DNA from: Maricaulis alexandrii
Lineage (GTDB): Bacteria > Pseudomonadota > Alphaproteobacteria > Caulobacterales > Maricaulaceae
DNA: 64,000 bases
Assembly: GCF_005871165.1 (NCBI RefSeq)
Contig: NZ_SWKP01000003.1
Location: 372,001-436,000, forward strand
Direction: 5' to 3'
In this document: positions 56,139-64,000 of the stretch, piece after piece
Layout of the letters: each line of letters opens with the position of its first letter
Numbering within the stretch: the stretch's first letter is position 1
Notes under the pieces: model-generated
Told to the model about the DNA's origin: nothing
The model's database searches: none
What the model saw: the letters and a program-made list of their open reading frames with translations, nothing else
Translations under genes and position numbers: made by a program

Positions 56139-57404
56139 TCAGCGCGCCGGGAAATGCCCCTGTGCCCATTGGCGGATCACGCCCAGACCGGTCTGCAGGA
56201 GCCGGTCGAGATCAGCCTCGGATATCACATAGGGCGGCATGAAATAGATGATCGAGCCGAAGGGACGCACCCAGAGGCCGGAATCAACAAAAGCCGCCTT
56301 CAGACCATCCAGATCCGGCAGGCTTTCCATCTCGATCACGCCGATCGCGCCCTGCCAGCGCACATCCACCACGCCGGGAATATCCCGGGCCTGCGGCAGT
56401 CCCTCCGCGTAGGCAGCCTCTATGGCGGCGACCTGCTCCAGGCGCGGCTCGGTTTCGAACAGGTCGAGCGAGGCATTGGCCGCCGCGCAGGCGGCGGGAT
56501 TGCCCATATAGGTCGGCCCGTGCATCAGGGCGGCGGAGGCGTCGTCGGACCAGAAATCCTCGAAAATCCGGCGCGAGGCGATGGCGGCAGCGAGCGGCAG
56601 TGTGCCGCCGGTCAGCGCCTTGGACACGGTCATGATGTCCGGCACCACGCCGGCCTTCTCGCAGGCGAACATCGTGCCCAGACGGCCGAACCCGGTCATG
56701 ATCTCGTCGAGGATGAGCGGCAGGCCATGCCGGTCGCAGGCGGCGCGGATGCGCTGCAGGGTTTCAGCTGAGAAAAAGCGCATCCCGCCTGCGCCCTGGA
56801 CCAGGGGTTCGGTGATCACACCGGCGATCTGGTCGCCCTGCTCCGTCAGCAACGCCTCGAAACGGGCCGCACTCTCTTCGTCCACGGGCAGATCGGCGAT
56901 GATCTGTTGCGGCAGCGCGCCGGCGAACAGGGTGTGCATCCCCTCCTCCGGATCACAGACCGACATGGTGGCGATGGTGTCGCCATGATAGCCGCCGCGG
57001 AAACAGACAAAACGGGTCCGGCCGCGCTCGCCGCGATTGAGGAAGGACTGGACCGCCATCTTCATGGCGATCTCGACGGAGACGGATCCGGATTCGCAGA
57101 AGAAGACGTGATCCAGATCGCCCGGTGCCAGATCGGCCAGGCGGCGGGCCAGGCGTTCGGCCGGTTCATGGGTCAGCCCGCCCAGCATGACATGGGACAG
57201 GGTCGCCACCTGCTCCTGGATCGCCGAGACGATATGGGGATGGGAATAGCCATGCACCGTCGTCCACCAGGAGGAGACGCCATCGATCAGGGTACGGCCA
57301 TCGGTCAGATGCAGGCGGACGCCCTCGGCCGACCGGATCGGCAGGGCGTCCGGCGTGGTCTTCATCTGGGTATAGGGGCGCCAGAGATGGGGATAATCGG
57401 TCAT
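56139..57404 (-). CDS. bioA: Adenosylmethionine-8-amino-7-oxononanoate aminotransferase
   Basis: Makes 7,8-diaminopelargonate from KAPA using SAM as amino donor in biotin synthesis; a PLP enzyme. The 421-residue protein starts HLWRPYTQMK, the typical BioA N-terminus. It has GVSSWWTTVHGYSHP, LDEIMTGFGRLGTMFACEKAG, and the PLP Lys in TVSKALTGGTLPLA (about residue 265). It is divergent from bioF with 74 bases between; I see no BioR-like box there. Confidence 0.96.
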   Translation of the reverse strand: MTDYPHLWRPYTQMKTTPDALPIRSAEGVRLHLTDGRTLIDGVSSWWTTVHGYSHPHIVSAIQEQVATLSHVMLGGLTHEPAERLARRLADLAPGDLDHVFFCESGSVSVEIAMKMAVQSFLNRGERGRTRFVCFRGGYHGDTIATMSVCDPEEGMHTLFAGALPQQIIADLPVDEESAARFEALLTEQGDQIAGVITEPLVQGAGGMRFFSAETLQRIRAACDRHGLPLILDEIMTGFGRLGTMFACEKAGVVPDIMTVSKALTGGTLPLAAAIASRRIFEDFWSDDASAALMHGPTYMGNPAACAAANASLDLFETEPRLEQVAAIEAAYAEGLPQARDIPGVVDVRWQGAIGVIEMESLPDLDGLKAAFVDSGLWVRPFGSIIYFMPPYVISEADLDRLLQTGLGVIRQWAQGHFPAR

Positions 57405-57478
57405 GGGCTTCACACATGCATGCGGCGGATGTCAGGGCTGGGCTTTAGCAGGCCTCAATTCTGTGCAACAGGGCTGGC

Positions 57479-58654
57479 ATGACATCGCATCGCTCCCTGG
57501 ATGATTTTGCGTCAGCCAAGCTGGACGCGCTGGACCGCAAGGCCCTGCGCCGCCGTCCGCGCGAGACCCGTCACAGCGATGCCGTGACGGTCGAGCGGGA
57601 CGGGAAATCCCTGATCAATGCCTGTTCCAATGATTATCTGGGCCTGGCGCACCATCCCGAGGTGATCGAAGCGGCGCGCGAGGCCACGGCGCGTTGGGGA
57701 ACGGGTTCCGGCGCCTCGCGCTTGGTCACGGGTGGTCACCCGCTCCTGTTCGAACTGGAAGCGCGCCTGGCGGCCTTCAAGGGTACGGAGGACTGTCTGG
57801 TGTTCGGCTCGGGCTATCTGGCCAATCTGGCCATCACGCCGGCGCTGGCGGGCCAGGCGGATCTCGTCCTGATCGACCAGCTGGCCCATGCCTGTCTCTA
57901 TGCCGGGGCGCGCCTGTCCGGCGCCCGCATCGAGGTCTTCAGGCACAATGACACGGCGCACCTGGCCGAGCTGCTGTCGGACCATCGCCGATCTGCGCGC
58001 CATGCCATGGTGCTGACCGATGGTGTGTTCTCGATGGATGGTGATCTGGCCCCGCTGCCGGAGATCCTGGCACTGGCCGAGCAGCATGATGCCTGGACGC
58101 TGGTGGATGATGCGCACGGCATCGGCACGCTCGGCGGCGGCCGAGGCTCGGCCCATGCCTTCACACCGCCAGCGACGGCCCCGCTGCAGATGGGGACGCT
58201 GTCCAAGGCATTGGGCAGTTATGGCGGCTATCTGTGTGCCTCACACACGGTGTGCGAACTCCTGCGCAGCCGGGCCCGCCCCTTTGTCTTCACCACCGCC
58301 CTGCCCCCGGCCAGTGCGGCGGCGGCGCTGAAGGCGCTGGACCTGATCGAGGCCGATGCGGCGCTGAGCGCCCGGCCGCTGGCGCTGGCGGAGCGTTTTT
58401 GCATGGCGCTGGGCCTGGCCCGGCCGGCCTCGCCCATCGTGCCGGTGGTGCTGGGATCAGCCGAGCGCGCCCTGTCCGTCTCGCGGGAATTGGAAGCGCG
58501 CGGCTTCCTGGTCACCGCCATCCGCCCGCCCACGGTTCCCGAGGGGACGGCCCGGCTTCGGATCACGTTTTCCGCGGCCCACAGCGAGGCGGACGTCGAC
58601 CGGCTGGCGGCAAGCCTTGCCAGCCTGACCGAGACCGTTGAAGCTGCGCAGTAA
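57479..58654 (+). CDS. bioF: 8-amino-7-oxononanoate synthase
   Basis: Condenses pimeloyl-thioester with alanine to KAPA. The 391-residue PLP protein has SNDYLGLAHHPEV, GTGSGASRLVTGGH, VDDAHGIGTLG and the PLP Lys at 243 in GTLSKALGSYGGYL. Its TAA overlaps the bioD ATG by one base, so bioF and bioD are translated together. Confidence 0.95.
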   Translation: MTSHRSLDDFASAKLDALDRKALRRRPRETRHSDAVTVERDGKSLINACSNDYLGLAHHPEVIEAAREATARWGTGSGASRLVTGGHPLLFELEARLAAFKGTEDCLVFGSGYLANLAITPALAGQADLVLIDQLAHACLYAGARLSGARIEVFRHNDTAHLAELLSDHRRSARHAMVLTDGVFSMDGDLAPLPEILALAEQHDAWTLVDDAHGIGTLGGGRGSAHAFTPPATAPLQMGTLSKALGSYGGYLCASHTVCELLRSRARPFVFTTALPPASAAAALKALDLIEADAALSARPLALAERFCMALGLARPASPIVPVVLGSAERALSVSRELEARGFLVTAIRPPTVPEGTARLRITFSAAHSEADVDRLAASLASLTETVEAAQ

Positions 58655-59304
58655 TGCGACCGCTCTTCGTCACCGGAACCGGAACCGATATCGGCAAGAC
58701 CCATGTCTTGTGCGCCCTGCTCAGTGCGCACCGCGCCGCAGGCGGCCAGGCCCGCGTGCTCAAACCCGTGATCTCCGGATTCGATCCGGCCCAGGCCAAT
58801 GAGACGGACACGATCCGCCTGATGCGCGCCAATGGCGATTCGCTGACGGCGGAGAATGTGCAGGCGGTCTCGCCCTGGCGGTTCAAGCCGGCCCTGTCAC
58901 CGGACATGGCCGCGCGGCGTGAGCGCCGCAGCCTGCCGATCGACCGGGTGGTGAGCTGGTGCCTGGACCACATCTCGCGCGACATGCCGACCCTTATCGA
59001 AGGGGCGGGCGGCGTGATGTCCCCGATTGCCGAGGACGGTCTCAATCTCGACCTGATCCGCGAACTGGATGCCCACCCCATCCTGGTGGCCGGAAATTAT
59101 CTGGGCACGATCTCGCATACGCTGACCGCGATCCGCGTATTGGACGGGCGCTGTGCCGTGATCATCAATGACCAGGGCGATGGCGCTGTCCCCGCCGAGG
59201 AAAACGCCCAAGCCCTGATGCGCTTTGCACCGCGGGCCGATGTGCGGGTCTTCAACGGGGATGCGACGGTCCTGCTGGACCTGCTGAACGTGAATTCCGC
59301 CTAG
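58654..59304 (+). CDS. bioD: Dethiobiotin synthetase
   Basis: ATP-dependent ring closure of diaminopelargonate to dethiobiotin. The 216-residue P-loop protein begins PLFVTGTGTDIGKTHV and carries KPVISGF and LIEGAGGVMSPIAEDG. The last step, bioB, is not in the window. Its stop shares a CTAG with the convergent M15 peptidase gene. Confidence 0.95.
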   Translation: MRPLFVTGTGTDIGKTHVLCALLSAHRAAGGQARVLKPVISGFDPAQANETDTIRLMRANGDSLTAENVQAVSPWRFKPALSPDMAARRERRSLPIDRVVSWCLDHISRDMPTLIEGAGGVMSPIAEDGLNLDLIRELDAHPILVAGNYLGTISHTLTAIRVLDGRCAVIINDQGDGAVPAEENAQALMRFAPRADVRVFNGDATVLLDLLNVNSA

Positions 59305-60356
59305 CTGCGGCCCCACCGGGCCCGCCAGCCGCGCTCATCCACATGCACGAAGGCGCCGTGATAGGCGTTGGGGCCGTATTCACCCAGACCACCATGACGC
59401 CAGTCCTCATGACCGGACGCGGCCATGCCATCGACCAGGTCATACAGGGCGGCGGCGTCCTGCCGGTCCAGTCGGCCATCGCCGTTGAGATCGTCCATCA
59501 CGCCATTGCCATCGGTATCGATGAAGATGTCGGCCGCCCCGCCATAGATGTGCCGCGAGTGGCGCCCATTGCCCAGACCGGCATTATAGGCCGGCGTGCG
59601 ATAACCGCTCATCACGGTGAAACCGTCCGTGCGCCAGCCATTTTCATTGGCGGCTTCCAGGATGTTTTCCAGCTTCACCACGAGGCGTTCGGAGACGACC
59701 AGATATTCCGGGCCTTCACCGGATTCCTGCTTGCACAGGAATTGCCCGAGGCGGAAATGGGGCGAGAGCGGGATGTCCTCGACGCCCTCCCCGACTTCGA
59801 CGAAATATTCCGGCGCGCGGTAATTGTCCTGGCCGCGATAGGGTTCGGCCGGATATTCGCCGATGCGATAACCATTGATCGCGTCATCGCCCGCCTCGCG
59901 ACGCCGCATCACCACGAGGTGCAGATGCATGGTCTCGCCGCTCTCACTGGTCGCAACCAGGTGATGGTGGCCGGGATCGTCCGGGGCGGACCAGTCCAGA
60001 GAGAGCCGGGCTTCGCCATCACCGAGCGCCGTTTCCTCATGGCTCCAGCGGACCGGCGTACTGGCTGTCAGATCAAGCTGCTGGCCCGGCCGAACAAAAA
60101 GCGCGAATTCCTCGAAACCAACTTCGATCCCGTCCGGGGTCGTGATGGTGAAACCGGTGCGACCCGGGTCAAAGGGGGCTACATATTCCTCGATGGTGAT
60201 GGGGGCGGTCGCCGCGGCCACCGTGTCGGCGGACGGGGCATCATTCACACTCGCCGCGGCGCTGGCGGCCAATACCATGAACAAGGGCACTCGCTTACTC
60301 CGGGTCTGTCTGACTACCCCCCGATAGTCCGTTGATAATCGCGTCGTCCTTTTCAT
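59301..60356 (-). CDS. M15-family peptidase with a dockerin/EF-hand-like insertion
   Basis: A secreted or periplasmic protein of about 351 residues. The C-terminal domain has the zinc pattern of M15A/DUF882-type peptidases: SGYRTPAYN, HSRHIYGGAADIFID and HGAFVHVDERG, suggesting D,D-carboxypeptidase-type action on peptidoglycan. Between the metal motifs, at about 280-300, lie two tandem Ca-loop motifs, DTDGNGVMD and DLNGDGRLD followed by RQDAAALYDLVD, much like a dockerin repeat. The N-terminal half is a beta-rich region of unknown role. The start is uncertain: the ATG at 60356 gives a basic signal peptide but overlaps ycbB; a GTG at 60290, 4 bases after the ycbB stop and behind GGAG, is the alternative. 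Confidence 0.82.
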   Translation of the reverse strand: MKRTTRLSTDYRGVVRQTRSKRVPLFMVLAASAAASVNDAPSADTVAAATAPITIEEYVAPFDPGRTGFTITTPDGIEVGFEEFALFVRPGQQLDLTASTPVRWSHEETALGDGEARLSLDWSAPDDPGHHHLVATSESGETMHLHLVVMRRREAGDDAINGYRIGEYPAEPYRGQDNYRAPEYFVEVGEGVEDIPLSPHFRLGQFLCKQESGEGPEYLVVSERLVVKLENILEAANENGWRTDGFTVMSGYRTPAYNAGLGNGRHSRHIYGGAADIFIDTDGNGVMDDLNGDGRLDRQDAAALYDLVDGMAASGHEDWRHGGLGEYGPNAYHGAFVHVDERGWRARWGRS

Positions 60357-61878
60357 ATAGGTCCGCGACAAACCGGATATAAGCTAGCTGCGACGGAATG
60401 ACCGTCCTATAAGCAGTGTGAACCGGAATCCGGCGGGTCAGATCGACCCGGGTTTCGGCATCACCGGCGGCGACTTCATCAATGCGTTCCGGGCTCCAGC
60501 CGGTCAGCCCCTGGGCGACCCAATGGGCCAGATCAATCGGTTGGTCGACCCGCATGCAGCCGGAGGAAAACGCCCGCCGACTTTCCTGGAAGAGATGGCG
60601 TCCGGGCGTGTCGTGAAGATAGGTATTATGCGGATTGGGGAAGATAAACTTTATTTCTCCCAATGCGTTATGAGGACCTGGCGCCTGGCGGAGACGATAG
60701 GGAAACGGGTTGGCAGGCACCTCGTTCCAGTCGATCTCGCTGGCATCCACGACCGTGTTTGTCTCGCGATCCAGCACCTGGAAGCCGAGCCGTTCGACCA
60801 TGTCCGGATCGCGGCGGAAGGCCGGCAGCTCATCCCGGACCGCGAGGGAGTATGGCGTCTCCCACCAGGGATTGATGATAAAATATGCAAGCTCGGCGGA
60901 GAAGATCGGGGTTGGACGGCTGGTCCGCCCGACGATAAGCCGATGCTGATCGATGATCCGGCCATCCTCCAGCAGATCGAGCCGGAAATCGGGGATGTTC
61001 ACCCGCAGCACCCGCCCTGCTTCGAGCGCCGGACGCCAGCGGCGCCGTTCCAGATTGGCGGCAATCTGCGCCACCCGCGCCTCAGGCCGGATGGCCAGCC
61101 AGGCCTGCATGCCGGCCCCGACAATGCCGTCATCCTCCAGATGGGCTGAGCGCTGCATGCGCAGGATGGCGGCCGCCATGTCGGCGTCGAACACATCCCG
61201 GTCGGCGGCATTGACCTGAAGCGATATCTGCCCCTGGGCTTCCAGCAGCGCCCGCAATTGCGCCACGCGCGGCCCCTCATCGCCGGGGTGCAGGGCTGGT
61301 CCGTTCTCAAGGACCGGCCAAACATTCTTCTCCGCGACATCACGCCAGGCCTGCAGGCCCAGGCGAAGACGCTGATAGGCCTCATCCCGCGGGGCCAAAG
61401 CTTCCAGACTGGCGCCCACCTCGCCCAGTTCCAGCGCGAGATAGAGGCGGGCAGCCAGGTCCAGCTGGCGGCGCGGCAGGTTCCAGCCCGGTTCATGAGC
61501 GTGCGGATCAAGGCGTCCCAGGGCGAGATCATGCGCCAGGTCCAGCCAGGCCTGCGTCGCCTGACTGTCCAGCCCGGGGTCCGCGTGCAGCGGATCCGCG
61601 GCGCTCAGGAGGGAGAGCCGGTAATGCTCCGGATCAAGCCCGTGCGACCGGGCCGCGCGGATGGCATCCAGCAATTGGTCGTAATGCACGCGATTGTCGG
61701 GGCCGGTCCAGGCCAGCGCCCCGTCGCGCATGAGATAGAAGCGCGAGACCGCATCACAGACCGCGCAGGCAGACGGCTCCGTGACGCCGGCTGTCTCCTG
61801 CACCGGCCGCTCGGCCGGCACGAGCGGATCGGCACTGCACAGGCCGGACGCCAGTAATGCGGTCAGGAAAAGGGACAC
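60295..61878 (-). CDS. YcbB-type L,D-transpeptidase
   Basis: A 527-residue periplasmic L,D-transpeptidase that makes 3-3 cross-links in peptidoglycan. It has a signal peptide (MSLFLTALLASGLCSA), a large N-terminal scaffold region, a peptidoglycan-binding-like helical part (PALHPGDEGPRVAQLRALLEA) and the YkuD catalytic domain with the Cys in RAFSSGCMRVDQ (about residue 440). The insert IINPWWETPYSLA is typical of YcbB/LdtD. It overlaps the following M15 peptidase gene or abuts it, so the pair probably remodels the wall together. Confidence 0.92.
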   Translation of the reverse strand: MSLFLTALLASGLCSADPLVPAERPVQETAGVTEPSACAVCDAVSRFYLMRDGALAWTGPDNRVHYDQLLDAIRAARSHGLDPEHYRLSLLSAADPLHADPGLDSQATQAWLDLAHDLALGRLDPHAHEPGWNLPRRQLDLAARLYLALELGEVGASLEALAPRDEAYQRLRLGLQAWRDVAEKNVWPVLENGPALHPGDEGPRVAQLRALLEAQGQISLQVNAADRDVFDADMAAAILRMQRSAHLEDDGIVGAGMQAWLAIRPEARVAQIAANLERRRWRPALEAGRVLRVNIPDFRLDLLEDGRIIDQHRLIVGRTSRPTPIFSAELAYFIINPWWETPYSLAVRDELPAFRRDPDMVERLGFQVLDRETNTVVDASEIDWNEVPANPFPYRLRQAPGPHNALGEIKFIFPNPHNTYLHDTPGRHLFQESRRAFSSGCMRVDQPIDLAHWVAQGLTGWSPERIDEVAAGDAETRVDLTRRIPVHTAYRTVIPSQLAYIRFVADLYEKDDAIINGLSGGSQTDPE

Positions 61879-62029
61879 GCCGGATCACTCATTTTGATCA
61901 TGAAACCGGACTAGCCGGACCCCGGGACCGGGGCAAGTGCCAGTCTGGCGTTTTCGCCCGCACGCCGCCATGCGGCGCTCTGTCCCGTGGGGACGCAGAG
62001 CCAAGCTGTTCCCGGCAAAGATGGGGAAA

Positions 62030-62105
62030 TGGTGGGCGGTGAGGGGCTCGAACCCCCGACCCTCTCGGTGTAAACGAGATGCTCTCCCAACTGAGCTAAC
62101 CGCCC
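62030..62105 (-). tRNA. tRNA-Val (anticodon TAC)
   Basis: A 76-base cloverleaf on the minus strand with CCA encoded (62030-62032). The acceptor stem GGGCGGT pairs with ACCGCCC. The D arm has AGCTCAGTTGGGAGAGC, the anticodon stem TCTCG/CGAGA holds loop TTTACAC (anticodon TAC), and the T loop is GGTTCGAGCCC. A short CGCCGC/GCGGCG hairpin lies about 55 bases downstream (near 61963), without a T tract. Confidence 0.97.
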
Positions 62106-62174
62106 GAACCTGTCGCCCCGCCGCAGCGGGGACGCGCTTTCTAGTCTGTCTGCCCCGGCCGAGGCAAGGCCCTG

Positions 62175-62831
62175 TCAGAGCCGTTGCGCAGCCTGACACA
62201 GCATGCCGGTCGCGACGAGGTCGATCTGCGCCACGACTTCCGCCACCGGATCGCTGACCCGGGCATTGGGAAGCCCGACCGTGATCATGCCGTGGACCGC
62301 TGCCCACAGGGCCCGCGAGGACCGGGCCCGGAATTCCGGATCTTCAAATCCCGGCGCCTTGGCGAGCTCATTGGCGATGATGTCGAGCAGGTCGTCCTCG
62401 ACCTCGCGGTATTCGCGGGGCAAGGCGGTGCCATGCCGGGCATTGAAGGTCAGCAGCGCCGTCCAGCGCGCATTCTGGGTGACCACGAACTCGATATAAG
62501 CCCGGGCCAGCACCATGAGACGGTCATGCACCGCGTTTTCCGGCAGATCGGCCTGGGTCAGCGCCGCCTGGTGGTGATCGGCAATCGCCTGATAGGTCTG
62601 GTAGTTCAGCTCCCGGATCAGGTCCTGGATGTCCCCGAACAATTTGTAGATGGAGCCCACGGACAGGCCGGCCCGGCGCGCAATCGTACGGGCCTGCATG
62701 CCGTTGAGCCCTTCTTCGGCCAATAATTCCCCGGCGGCCGCGAGCGCCTGCTCGCGGACTTCGGGCGTCAGGCCCGGGCGACCGCGCGAACGCGGTGCCG
62801 CCCCGGCCTGTGAATTCGACGACGTTTCCAT
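62175..62831 (-). CDS. TetR/AcrR-family transcriptional regulator with WHG-type C-terminal domain
   Basis: A 218-residue regulator. The N-terminal DNA-binding domain has the helix-turn-helix TIARRAGLSVGSIYKLFGD (about 49-67). The C-terminal half holds ALWAAVHGMITVGL, the WHG motif of TetR_C_33-type regulators. The ATG at 62831 was chosen over a TTG 36 bases upstream. It lies 59 bases after pheA on the same strand, with a palindrome in the gap that may be its operator. Its target and ligand are unknown. Confidence 0.88.
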   Translation of the reverse strand: METSSNSQAGAAPRSRGRPGLTPEVREQALAAAGELLAEEGLNGMQARTIARRAGLSVGSIYKLFGDIQDLIRELNYQTYQAIADHHQAALTQADLPENAVHDRLMVLARAYIEFVVTQNARWTALLTFNARHGTALPREYREVEDDLLDIIANELAKAPGFEDPEFRARSSRALWAAVHGMITVGLPNARVSDPVAEVVAQIDLVATGMLCQAAQRL

Positions 62832-62861
62832 ACCGTTCAAACTAGGCTGGTTTGCGCAGAC

Positions 62862-62872
62862 GAACAATGTTC
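62862..62872. promoter_or_regulatory. Palindrome GAACAATGTTC upstream of the TetR gene
   Basis: An 11-base inverted repeat (GAACA-A-TGTTC) in the 59-base pheA-tetR gap, 31 bases upstream of the TetR start. TetR regulators often repress their own genes through such sites. The half-site GAAC recalls LexA, but alphaproteobacterial LexA needs direct repeats 7 bases apart, so TetR autoregulation is the better reading. Confidence 0.35.
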
Positions 62873-62890
62873 AGTCGTCGCGCTGCGCAC

Positions 62891-64000
62891 CTATTCCGCC
62901 ACGCTGACCCGGTCGATCGCATCGGCCGCGTAACAACCCAGCAGCTTGATCTCCCGGGTATGCTCCTCCAGCACCGACATGGACTCCCGGATGGCCTTGT
63001 CTTCGACATGGCCCTCGACATCCATGATGAACATCTCTTCCCAGGGATTGCCGGCAATCGGCCGGGATTCCAGCTTCACCAGATTGATGCCATGGTCGCG
63101 GAAACCCAGCAGGGCATCGACAAGACAGCCCGGCGTGTCGCGCGTTGTGAACATCATGGAGGTCTTGCTCTCCACTTCCCGCGTCGGGAAGGAGGTCTTG
63201 CGGCCGATCACGATGAAACGGGTGATATTCTGTTCGTGGTCACCGATGCCGCGCTCCAGGATATCCATGCCGAACAGGCGGGCTGCGTCTTCACCGGCCA
63301 CGGCACAGGCGGTGTCATCATCCTCCAGAAGCCGCTCCAGCGCCCGCGTGGTGGAAGCTGCCATATGCGTTTCCAGCTCCGGATGGGAGGCAATGTAGCG
63401 GCGGCACTGGGCCAGCGCCTGCGGGTGACCATAGACGCGGTTGAGACGCCCCTGCCCGCTGGCCTTGCCGACCAGGCAGTGATCCACGCGCAGGAAGAAT
63501 TCACCGATGATCTGGGTCTTGGAATTGATCAGGATGTCATAGACTTCATTGATCGAACCGGTGGTCGTGTTCTCGATCGGGATCACGCCGAAATCCACTT
63601 CGGCATTCTCGACAGAGCGGAAGATCGAGACGAAATCACGCTTGGGCGACGGGACGACGGTCGCATTGCGCCGCTCGAAGACCTTCTGGGCCGCGATATG
63701 GCTGTAACTGCCCGGCCCGCCGAGATAAGCGACGCTGGCCTCATTGAGCTCCTCATTGCGCATGCTGTCGAAGCGTTCGCGCTGGCGGCGGATGGAAATC
63801 TCGAACAGGTCCTGGAACAGGTTCTCGACAACCTTGTCCGGCACGCCCTTTTTGCGGCCCAACTCCAGAGCTCCGCGCAAAACCGCTTGCTCGCGCTCAC
63901 GGTCACGAACGGGCTGTCCGCTGCGCACCTTCGCCTCGAGGATTTCCTCGACCAGTTCCGACCGCCGTGCAATCGCTTCGATCAACTGCCGGTCGATCGC
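62891..64000 (-). CDS. pheA: Bifunctional chorismate mutase / prephenate dehydratase (partial, N-terminus off window)
   Basis: P-protein of phenylalanine synthesis. The N-terminal chorismate mutase helices run from the edge (AIDRQLIEAIARRSELV), the dehydratase domain starts at VAYLGGPGSYSHIAA with PIENTTTGSINEVYD, and the C-terminal ACT domain has KLESRPIAGNPWEEMFIMDV, the phenylalanine-sensing ESRP motif. The frame stays open to base 64000 and the chorismate mutase start motif is cut, so the true start lies beyond the window. Confidence 0.94.
   Translation of the reverse strand, partial: AIDRQLIEAIARRSELVEEILEAKVRSGQPVRDREREQAVLRGALELGRKKGVPDKVVENLFQDLFEISIRRQRERFDSMRNEELNEASVAYLGGPGSYSHIAAQKVFERRNATVVPSPKRDFVSIFRSVENAEVDFGVIPIENTTTGSINEVYDILINSKTQIIGEFFLRVDHCLVGKASGQGRLNRVYGHPQALAQCRRYIASHPELETHMAASTTRALERLLEDDDTACAVAGEDAARLFGMDILERGIGDHEQNITRFIVIGRKTSFPTREVESKTSMMFTTRDTPGCLVDALLGFRDHGINLVKLESRPIAGNPWEEMFIMDVEGHVEDKAIRESMSVLEEHTREIKLLGCYAADAIDRVSVAE

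Noticed and set aside
57405-57478. BioR or BirA operator between bioA and bioF
   Set aside because: No TTAT...ATAA-type palindrome or long inverted repeat is present in the 74 bases.
62862-62872. GAACAATGTTC as a LexA box
   Set aside because: It is an inverted repeat with no 7-base spacer; alphaproteobacterial LexA uses direct repeats GTTC-N7-GTTC.

Overview
The window is a dense, high-GC stretch of an alphaproteobacterial chromosome. Gene order and gene types point to the Caulobacterales/Maricaulales (Hyphomonadaceae-like) branch: LpxI rather than LpxH for lipid A, the run rpsB-tsf-pyrH-frr-uppS-cdsA-dxr-rseP-bamA-ompH-lpxD-fabZ-lpxA-lpxI-lpxB, and a 14-gene nuo operon followed by birA-coaX-rnj-mce. 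A Maricaulis/Oceanicaulis-type organism is my best guess, from gene order and protein character only. About 55 of the roughly 64 genes lie on the minus strand.

Layout. 1-1978: comEC (minus, runs off the left edge), divergent from gltX and gltA (plus), which end at a strong intrinsic terminator. 4894-19359 (minus): one compact block from ribosomal protein S2 and EF-Ts through UMP kinase, ribosome recycling factor, undecaprenyl-PP synthase, CDP-diglyceride synthase, DXP reductoisomerase, RseP, BamA and OmpH to the lipid A genes, mostly overlapping or a few bases apart. 19585-27082 (minus): dnaE, a 31-codon SOS-type small membrane protein gene, lolD, lolC, proS. 27083-29614: an apparent insertion with a frameshifted small gene, an orphan gene and an AbgT transporter. 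29650-48826 (minus): DUF1467 gene, mce, rnj, coaX, birA and the whole complex I operon nuoA-N, with an extra membrane-protein gene between nuoF and nuoG. 49087-55559: unknown membrane protein, DUF599 protein, a second AbgT transporter, a stand-alone EAL protein, a DEAD-box helicase and a COG3687 metal-dependent hydrolase. 55963-64000: tRNA-Asp, bioA divergent from bioFD, an M15 peptidase and a YcbB-type L,D-transpeptidase, tRNA-Val, a TetR regulator, and pheA running off the right edge.

How the genes work together. The large minus blocks join translation (rpsB, tsf, frr), envelope building (lipid A, BamA/OmpH, RseP, UppS, CdsA, LolCD) and energy conservation (complex I). Biotin is served from two places: bioA/bioF/bioD, and a BirA without a DNA-binding domain.

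The most interesting find is at 23172-23267. It is a 31-residue single-pass membrane protein gene with a strong ribosome binding site, behind a sigma70-like promoter whose -10 overlaps a perfect GTTC-N7-GTTC alphaproteobacterial LexA box, directly upstream of dnaE. Its size, topology, control and position match Caulobacter SidA, the SOS-induced inhibitor of cell division. Other notable features are a His/Asp-rich insertion in NuoL, a dockerin/EF-hand-like insertion in an M15 peptidase, a G-quadruplex-type motif and several families of intergenic palindromic repeats, and two convergent gene pairs whose stop codons share one CTAG.
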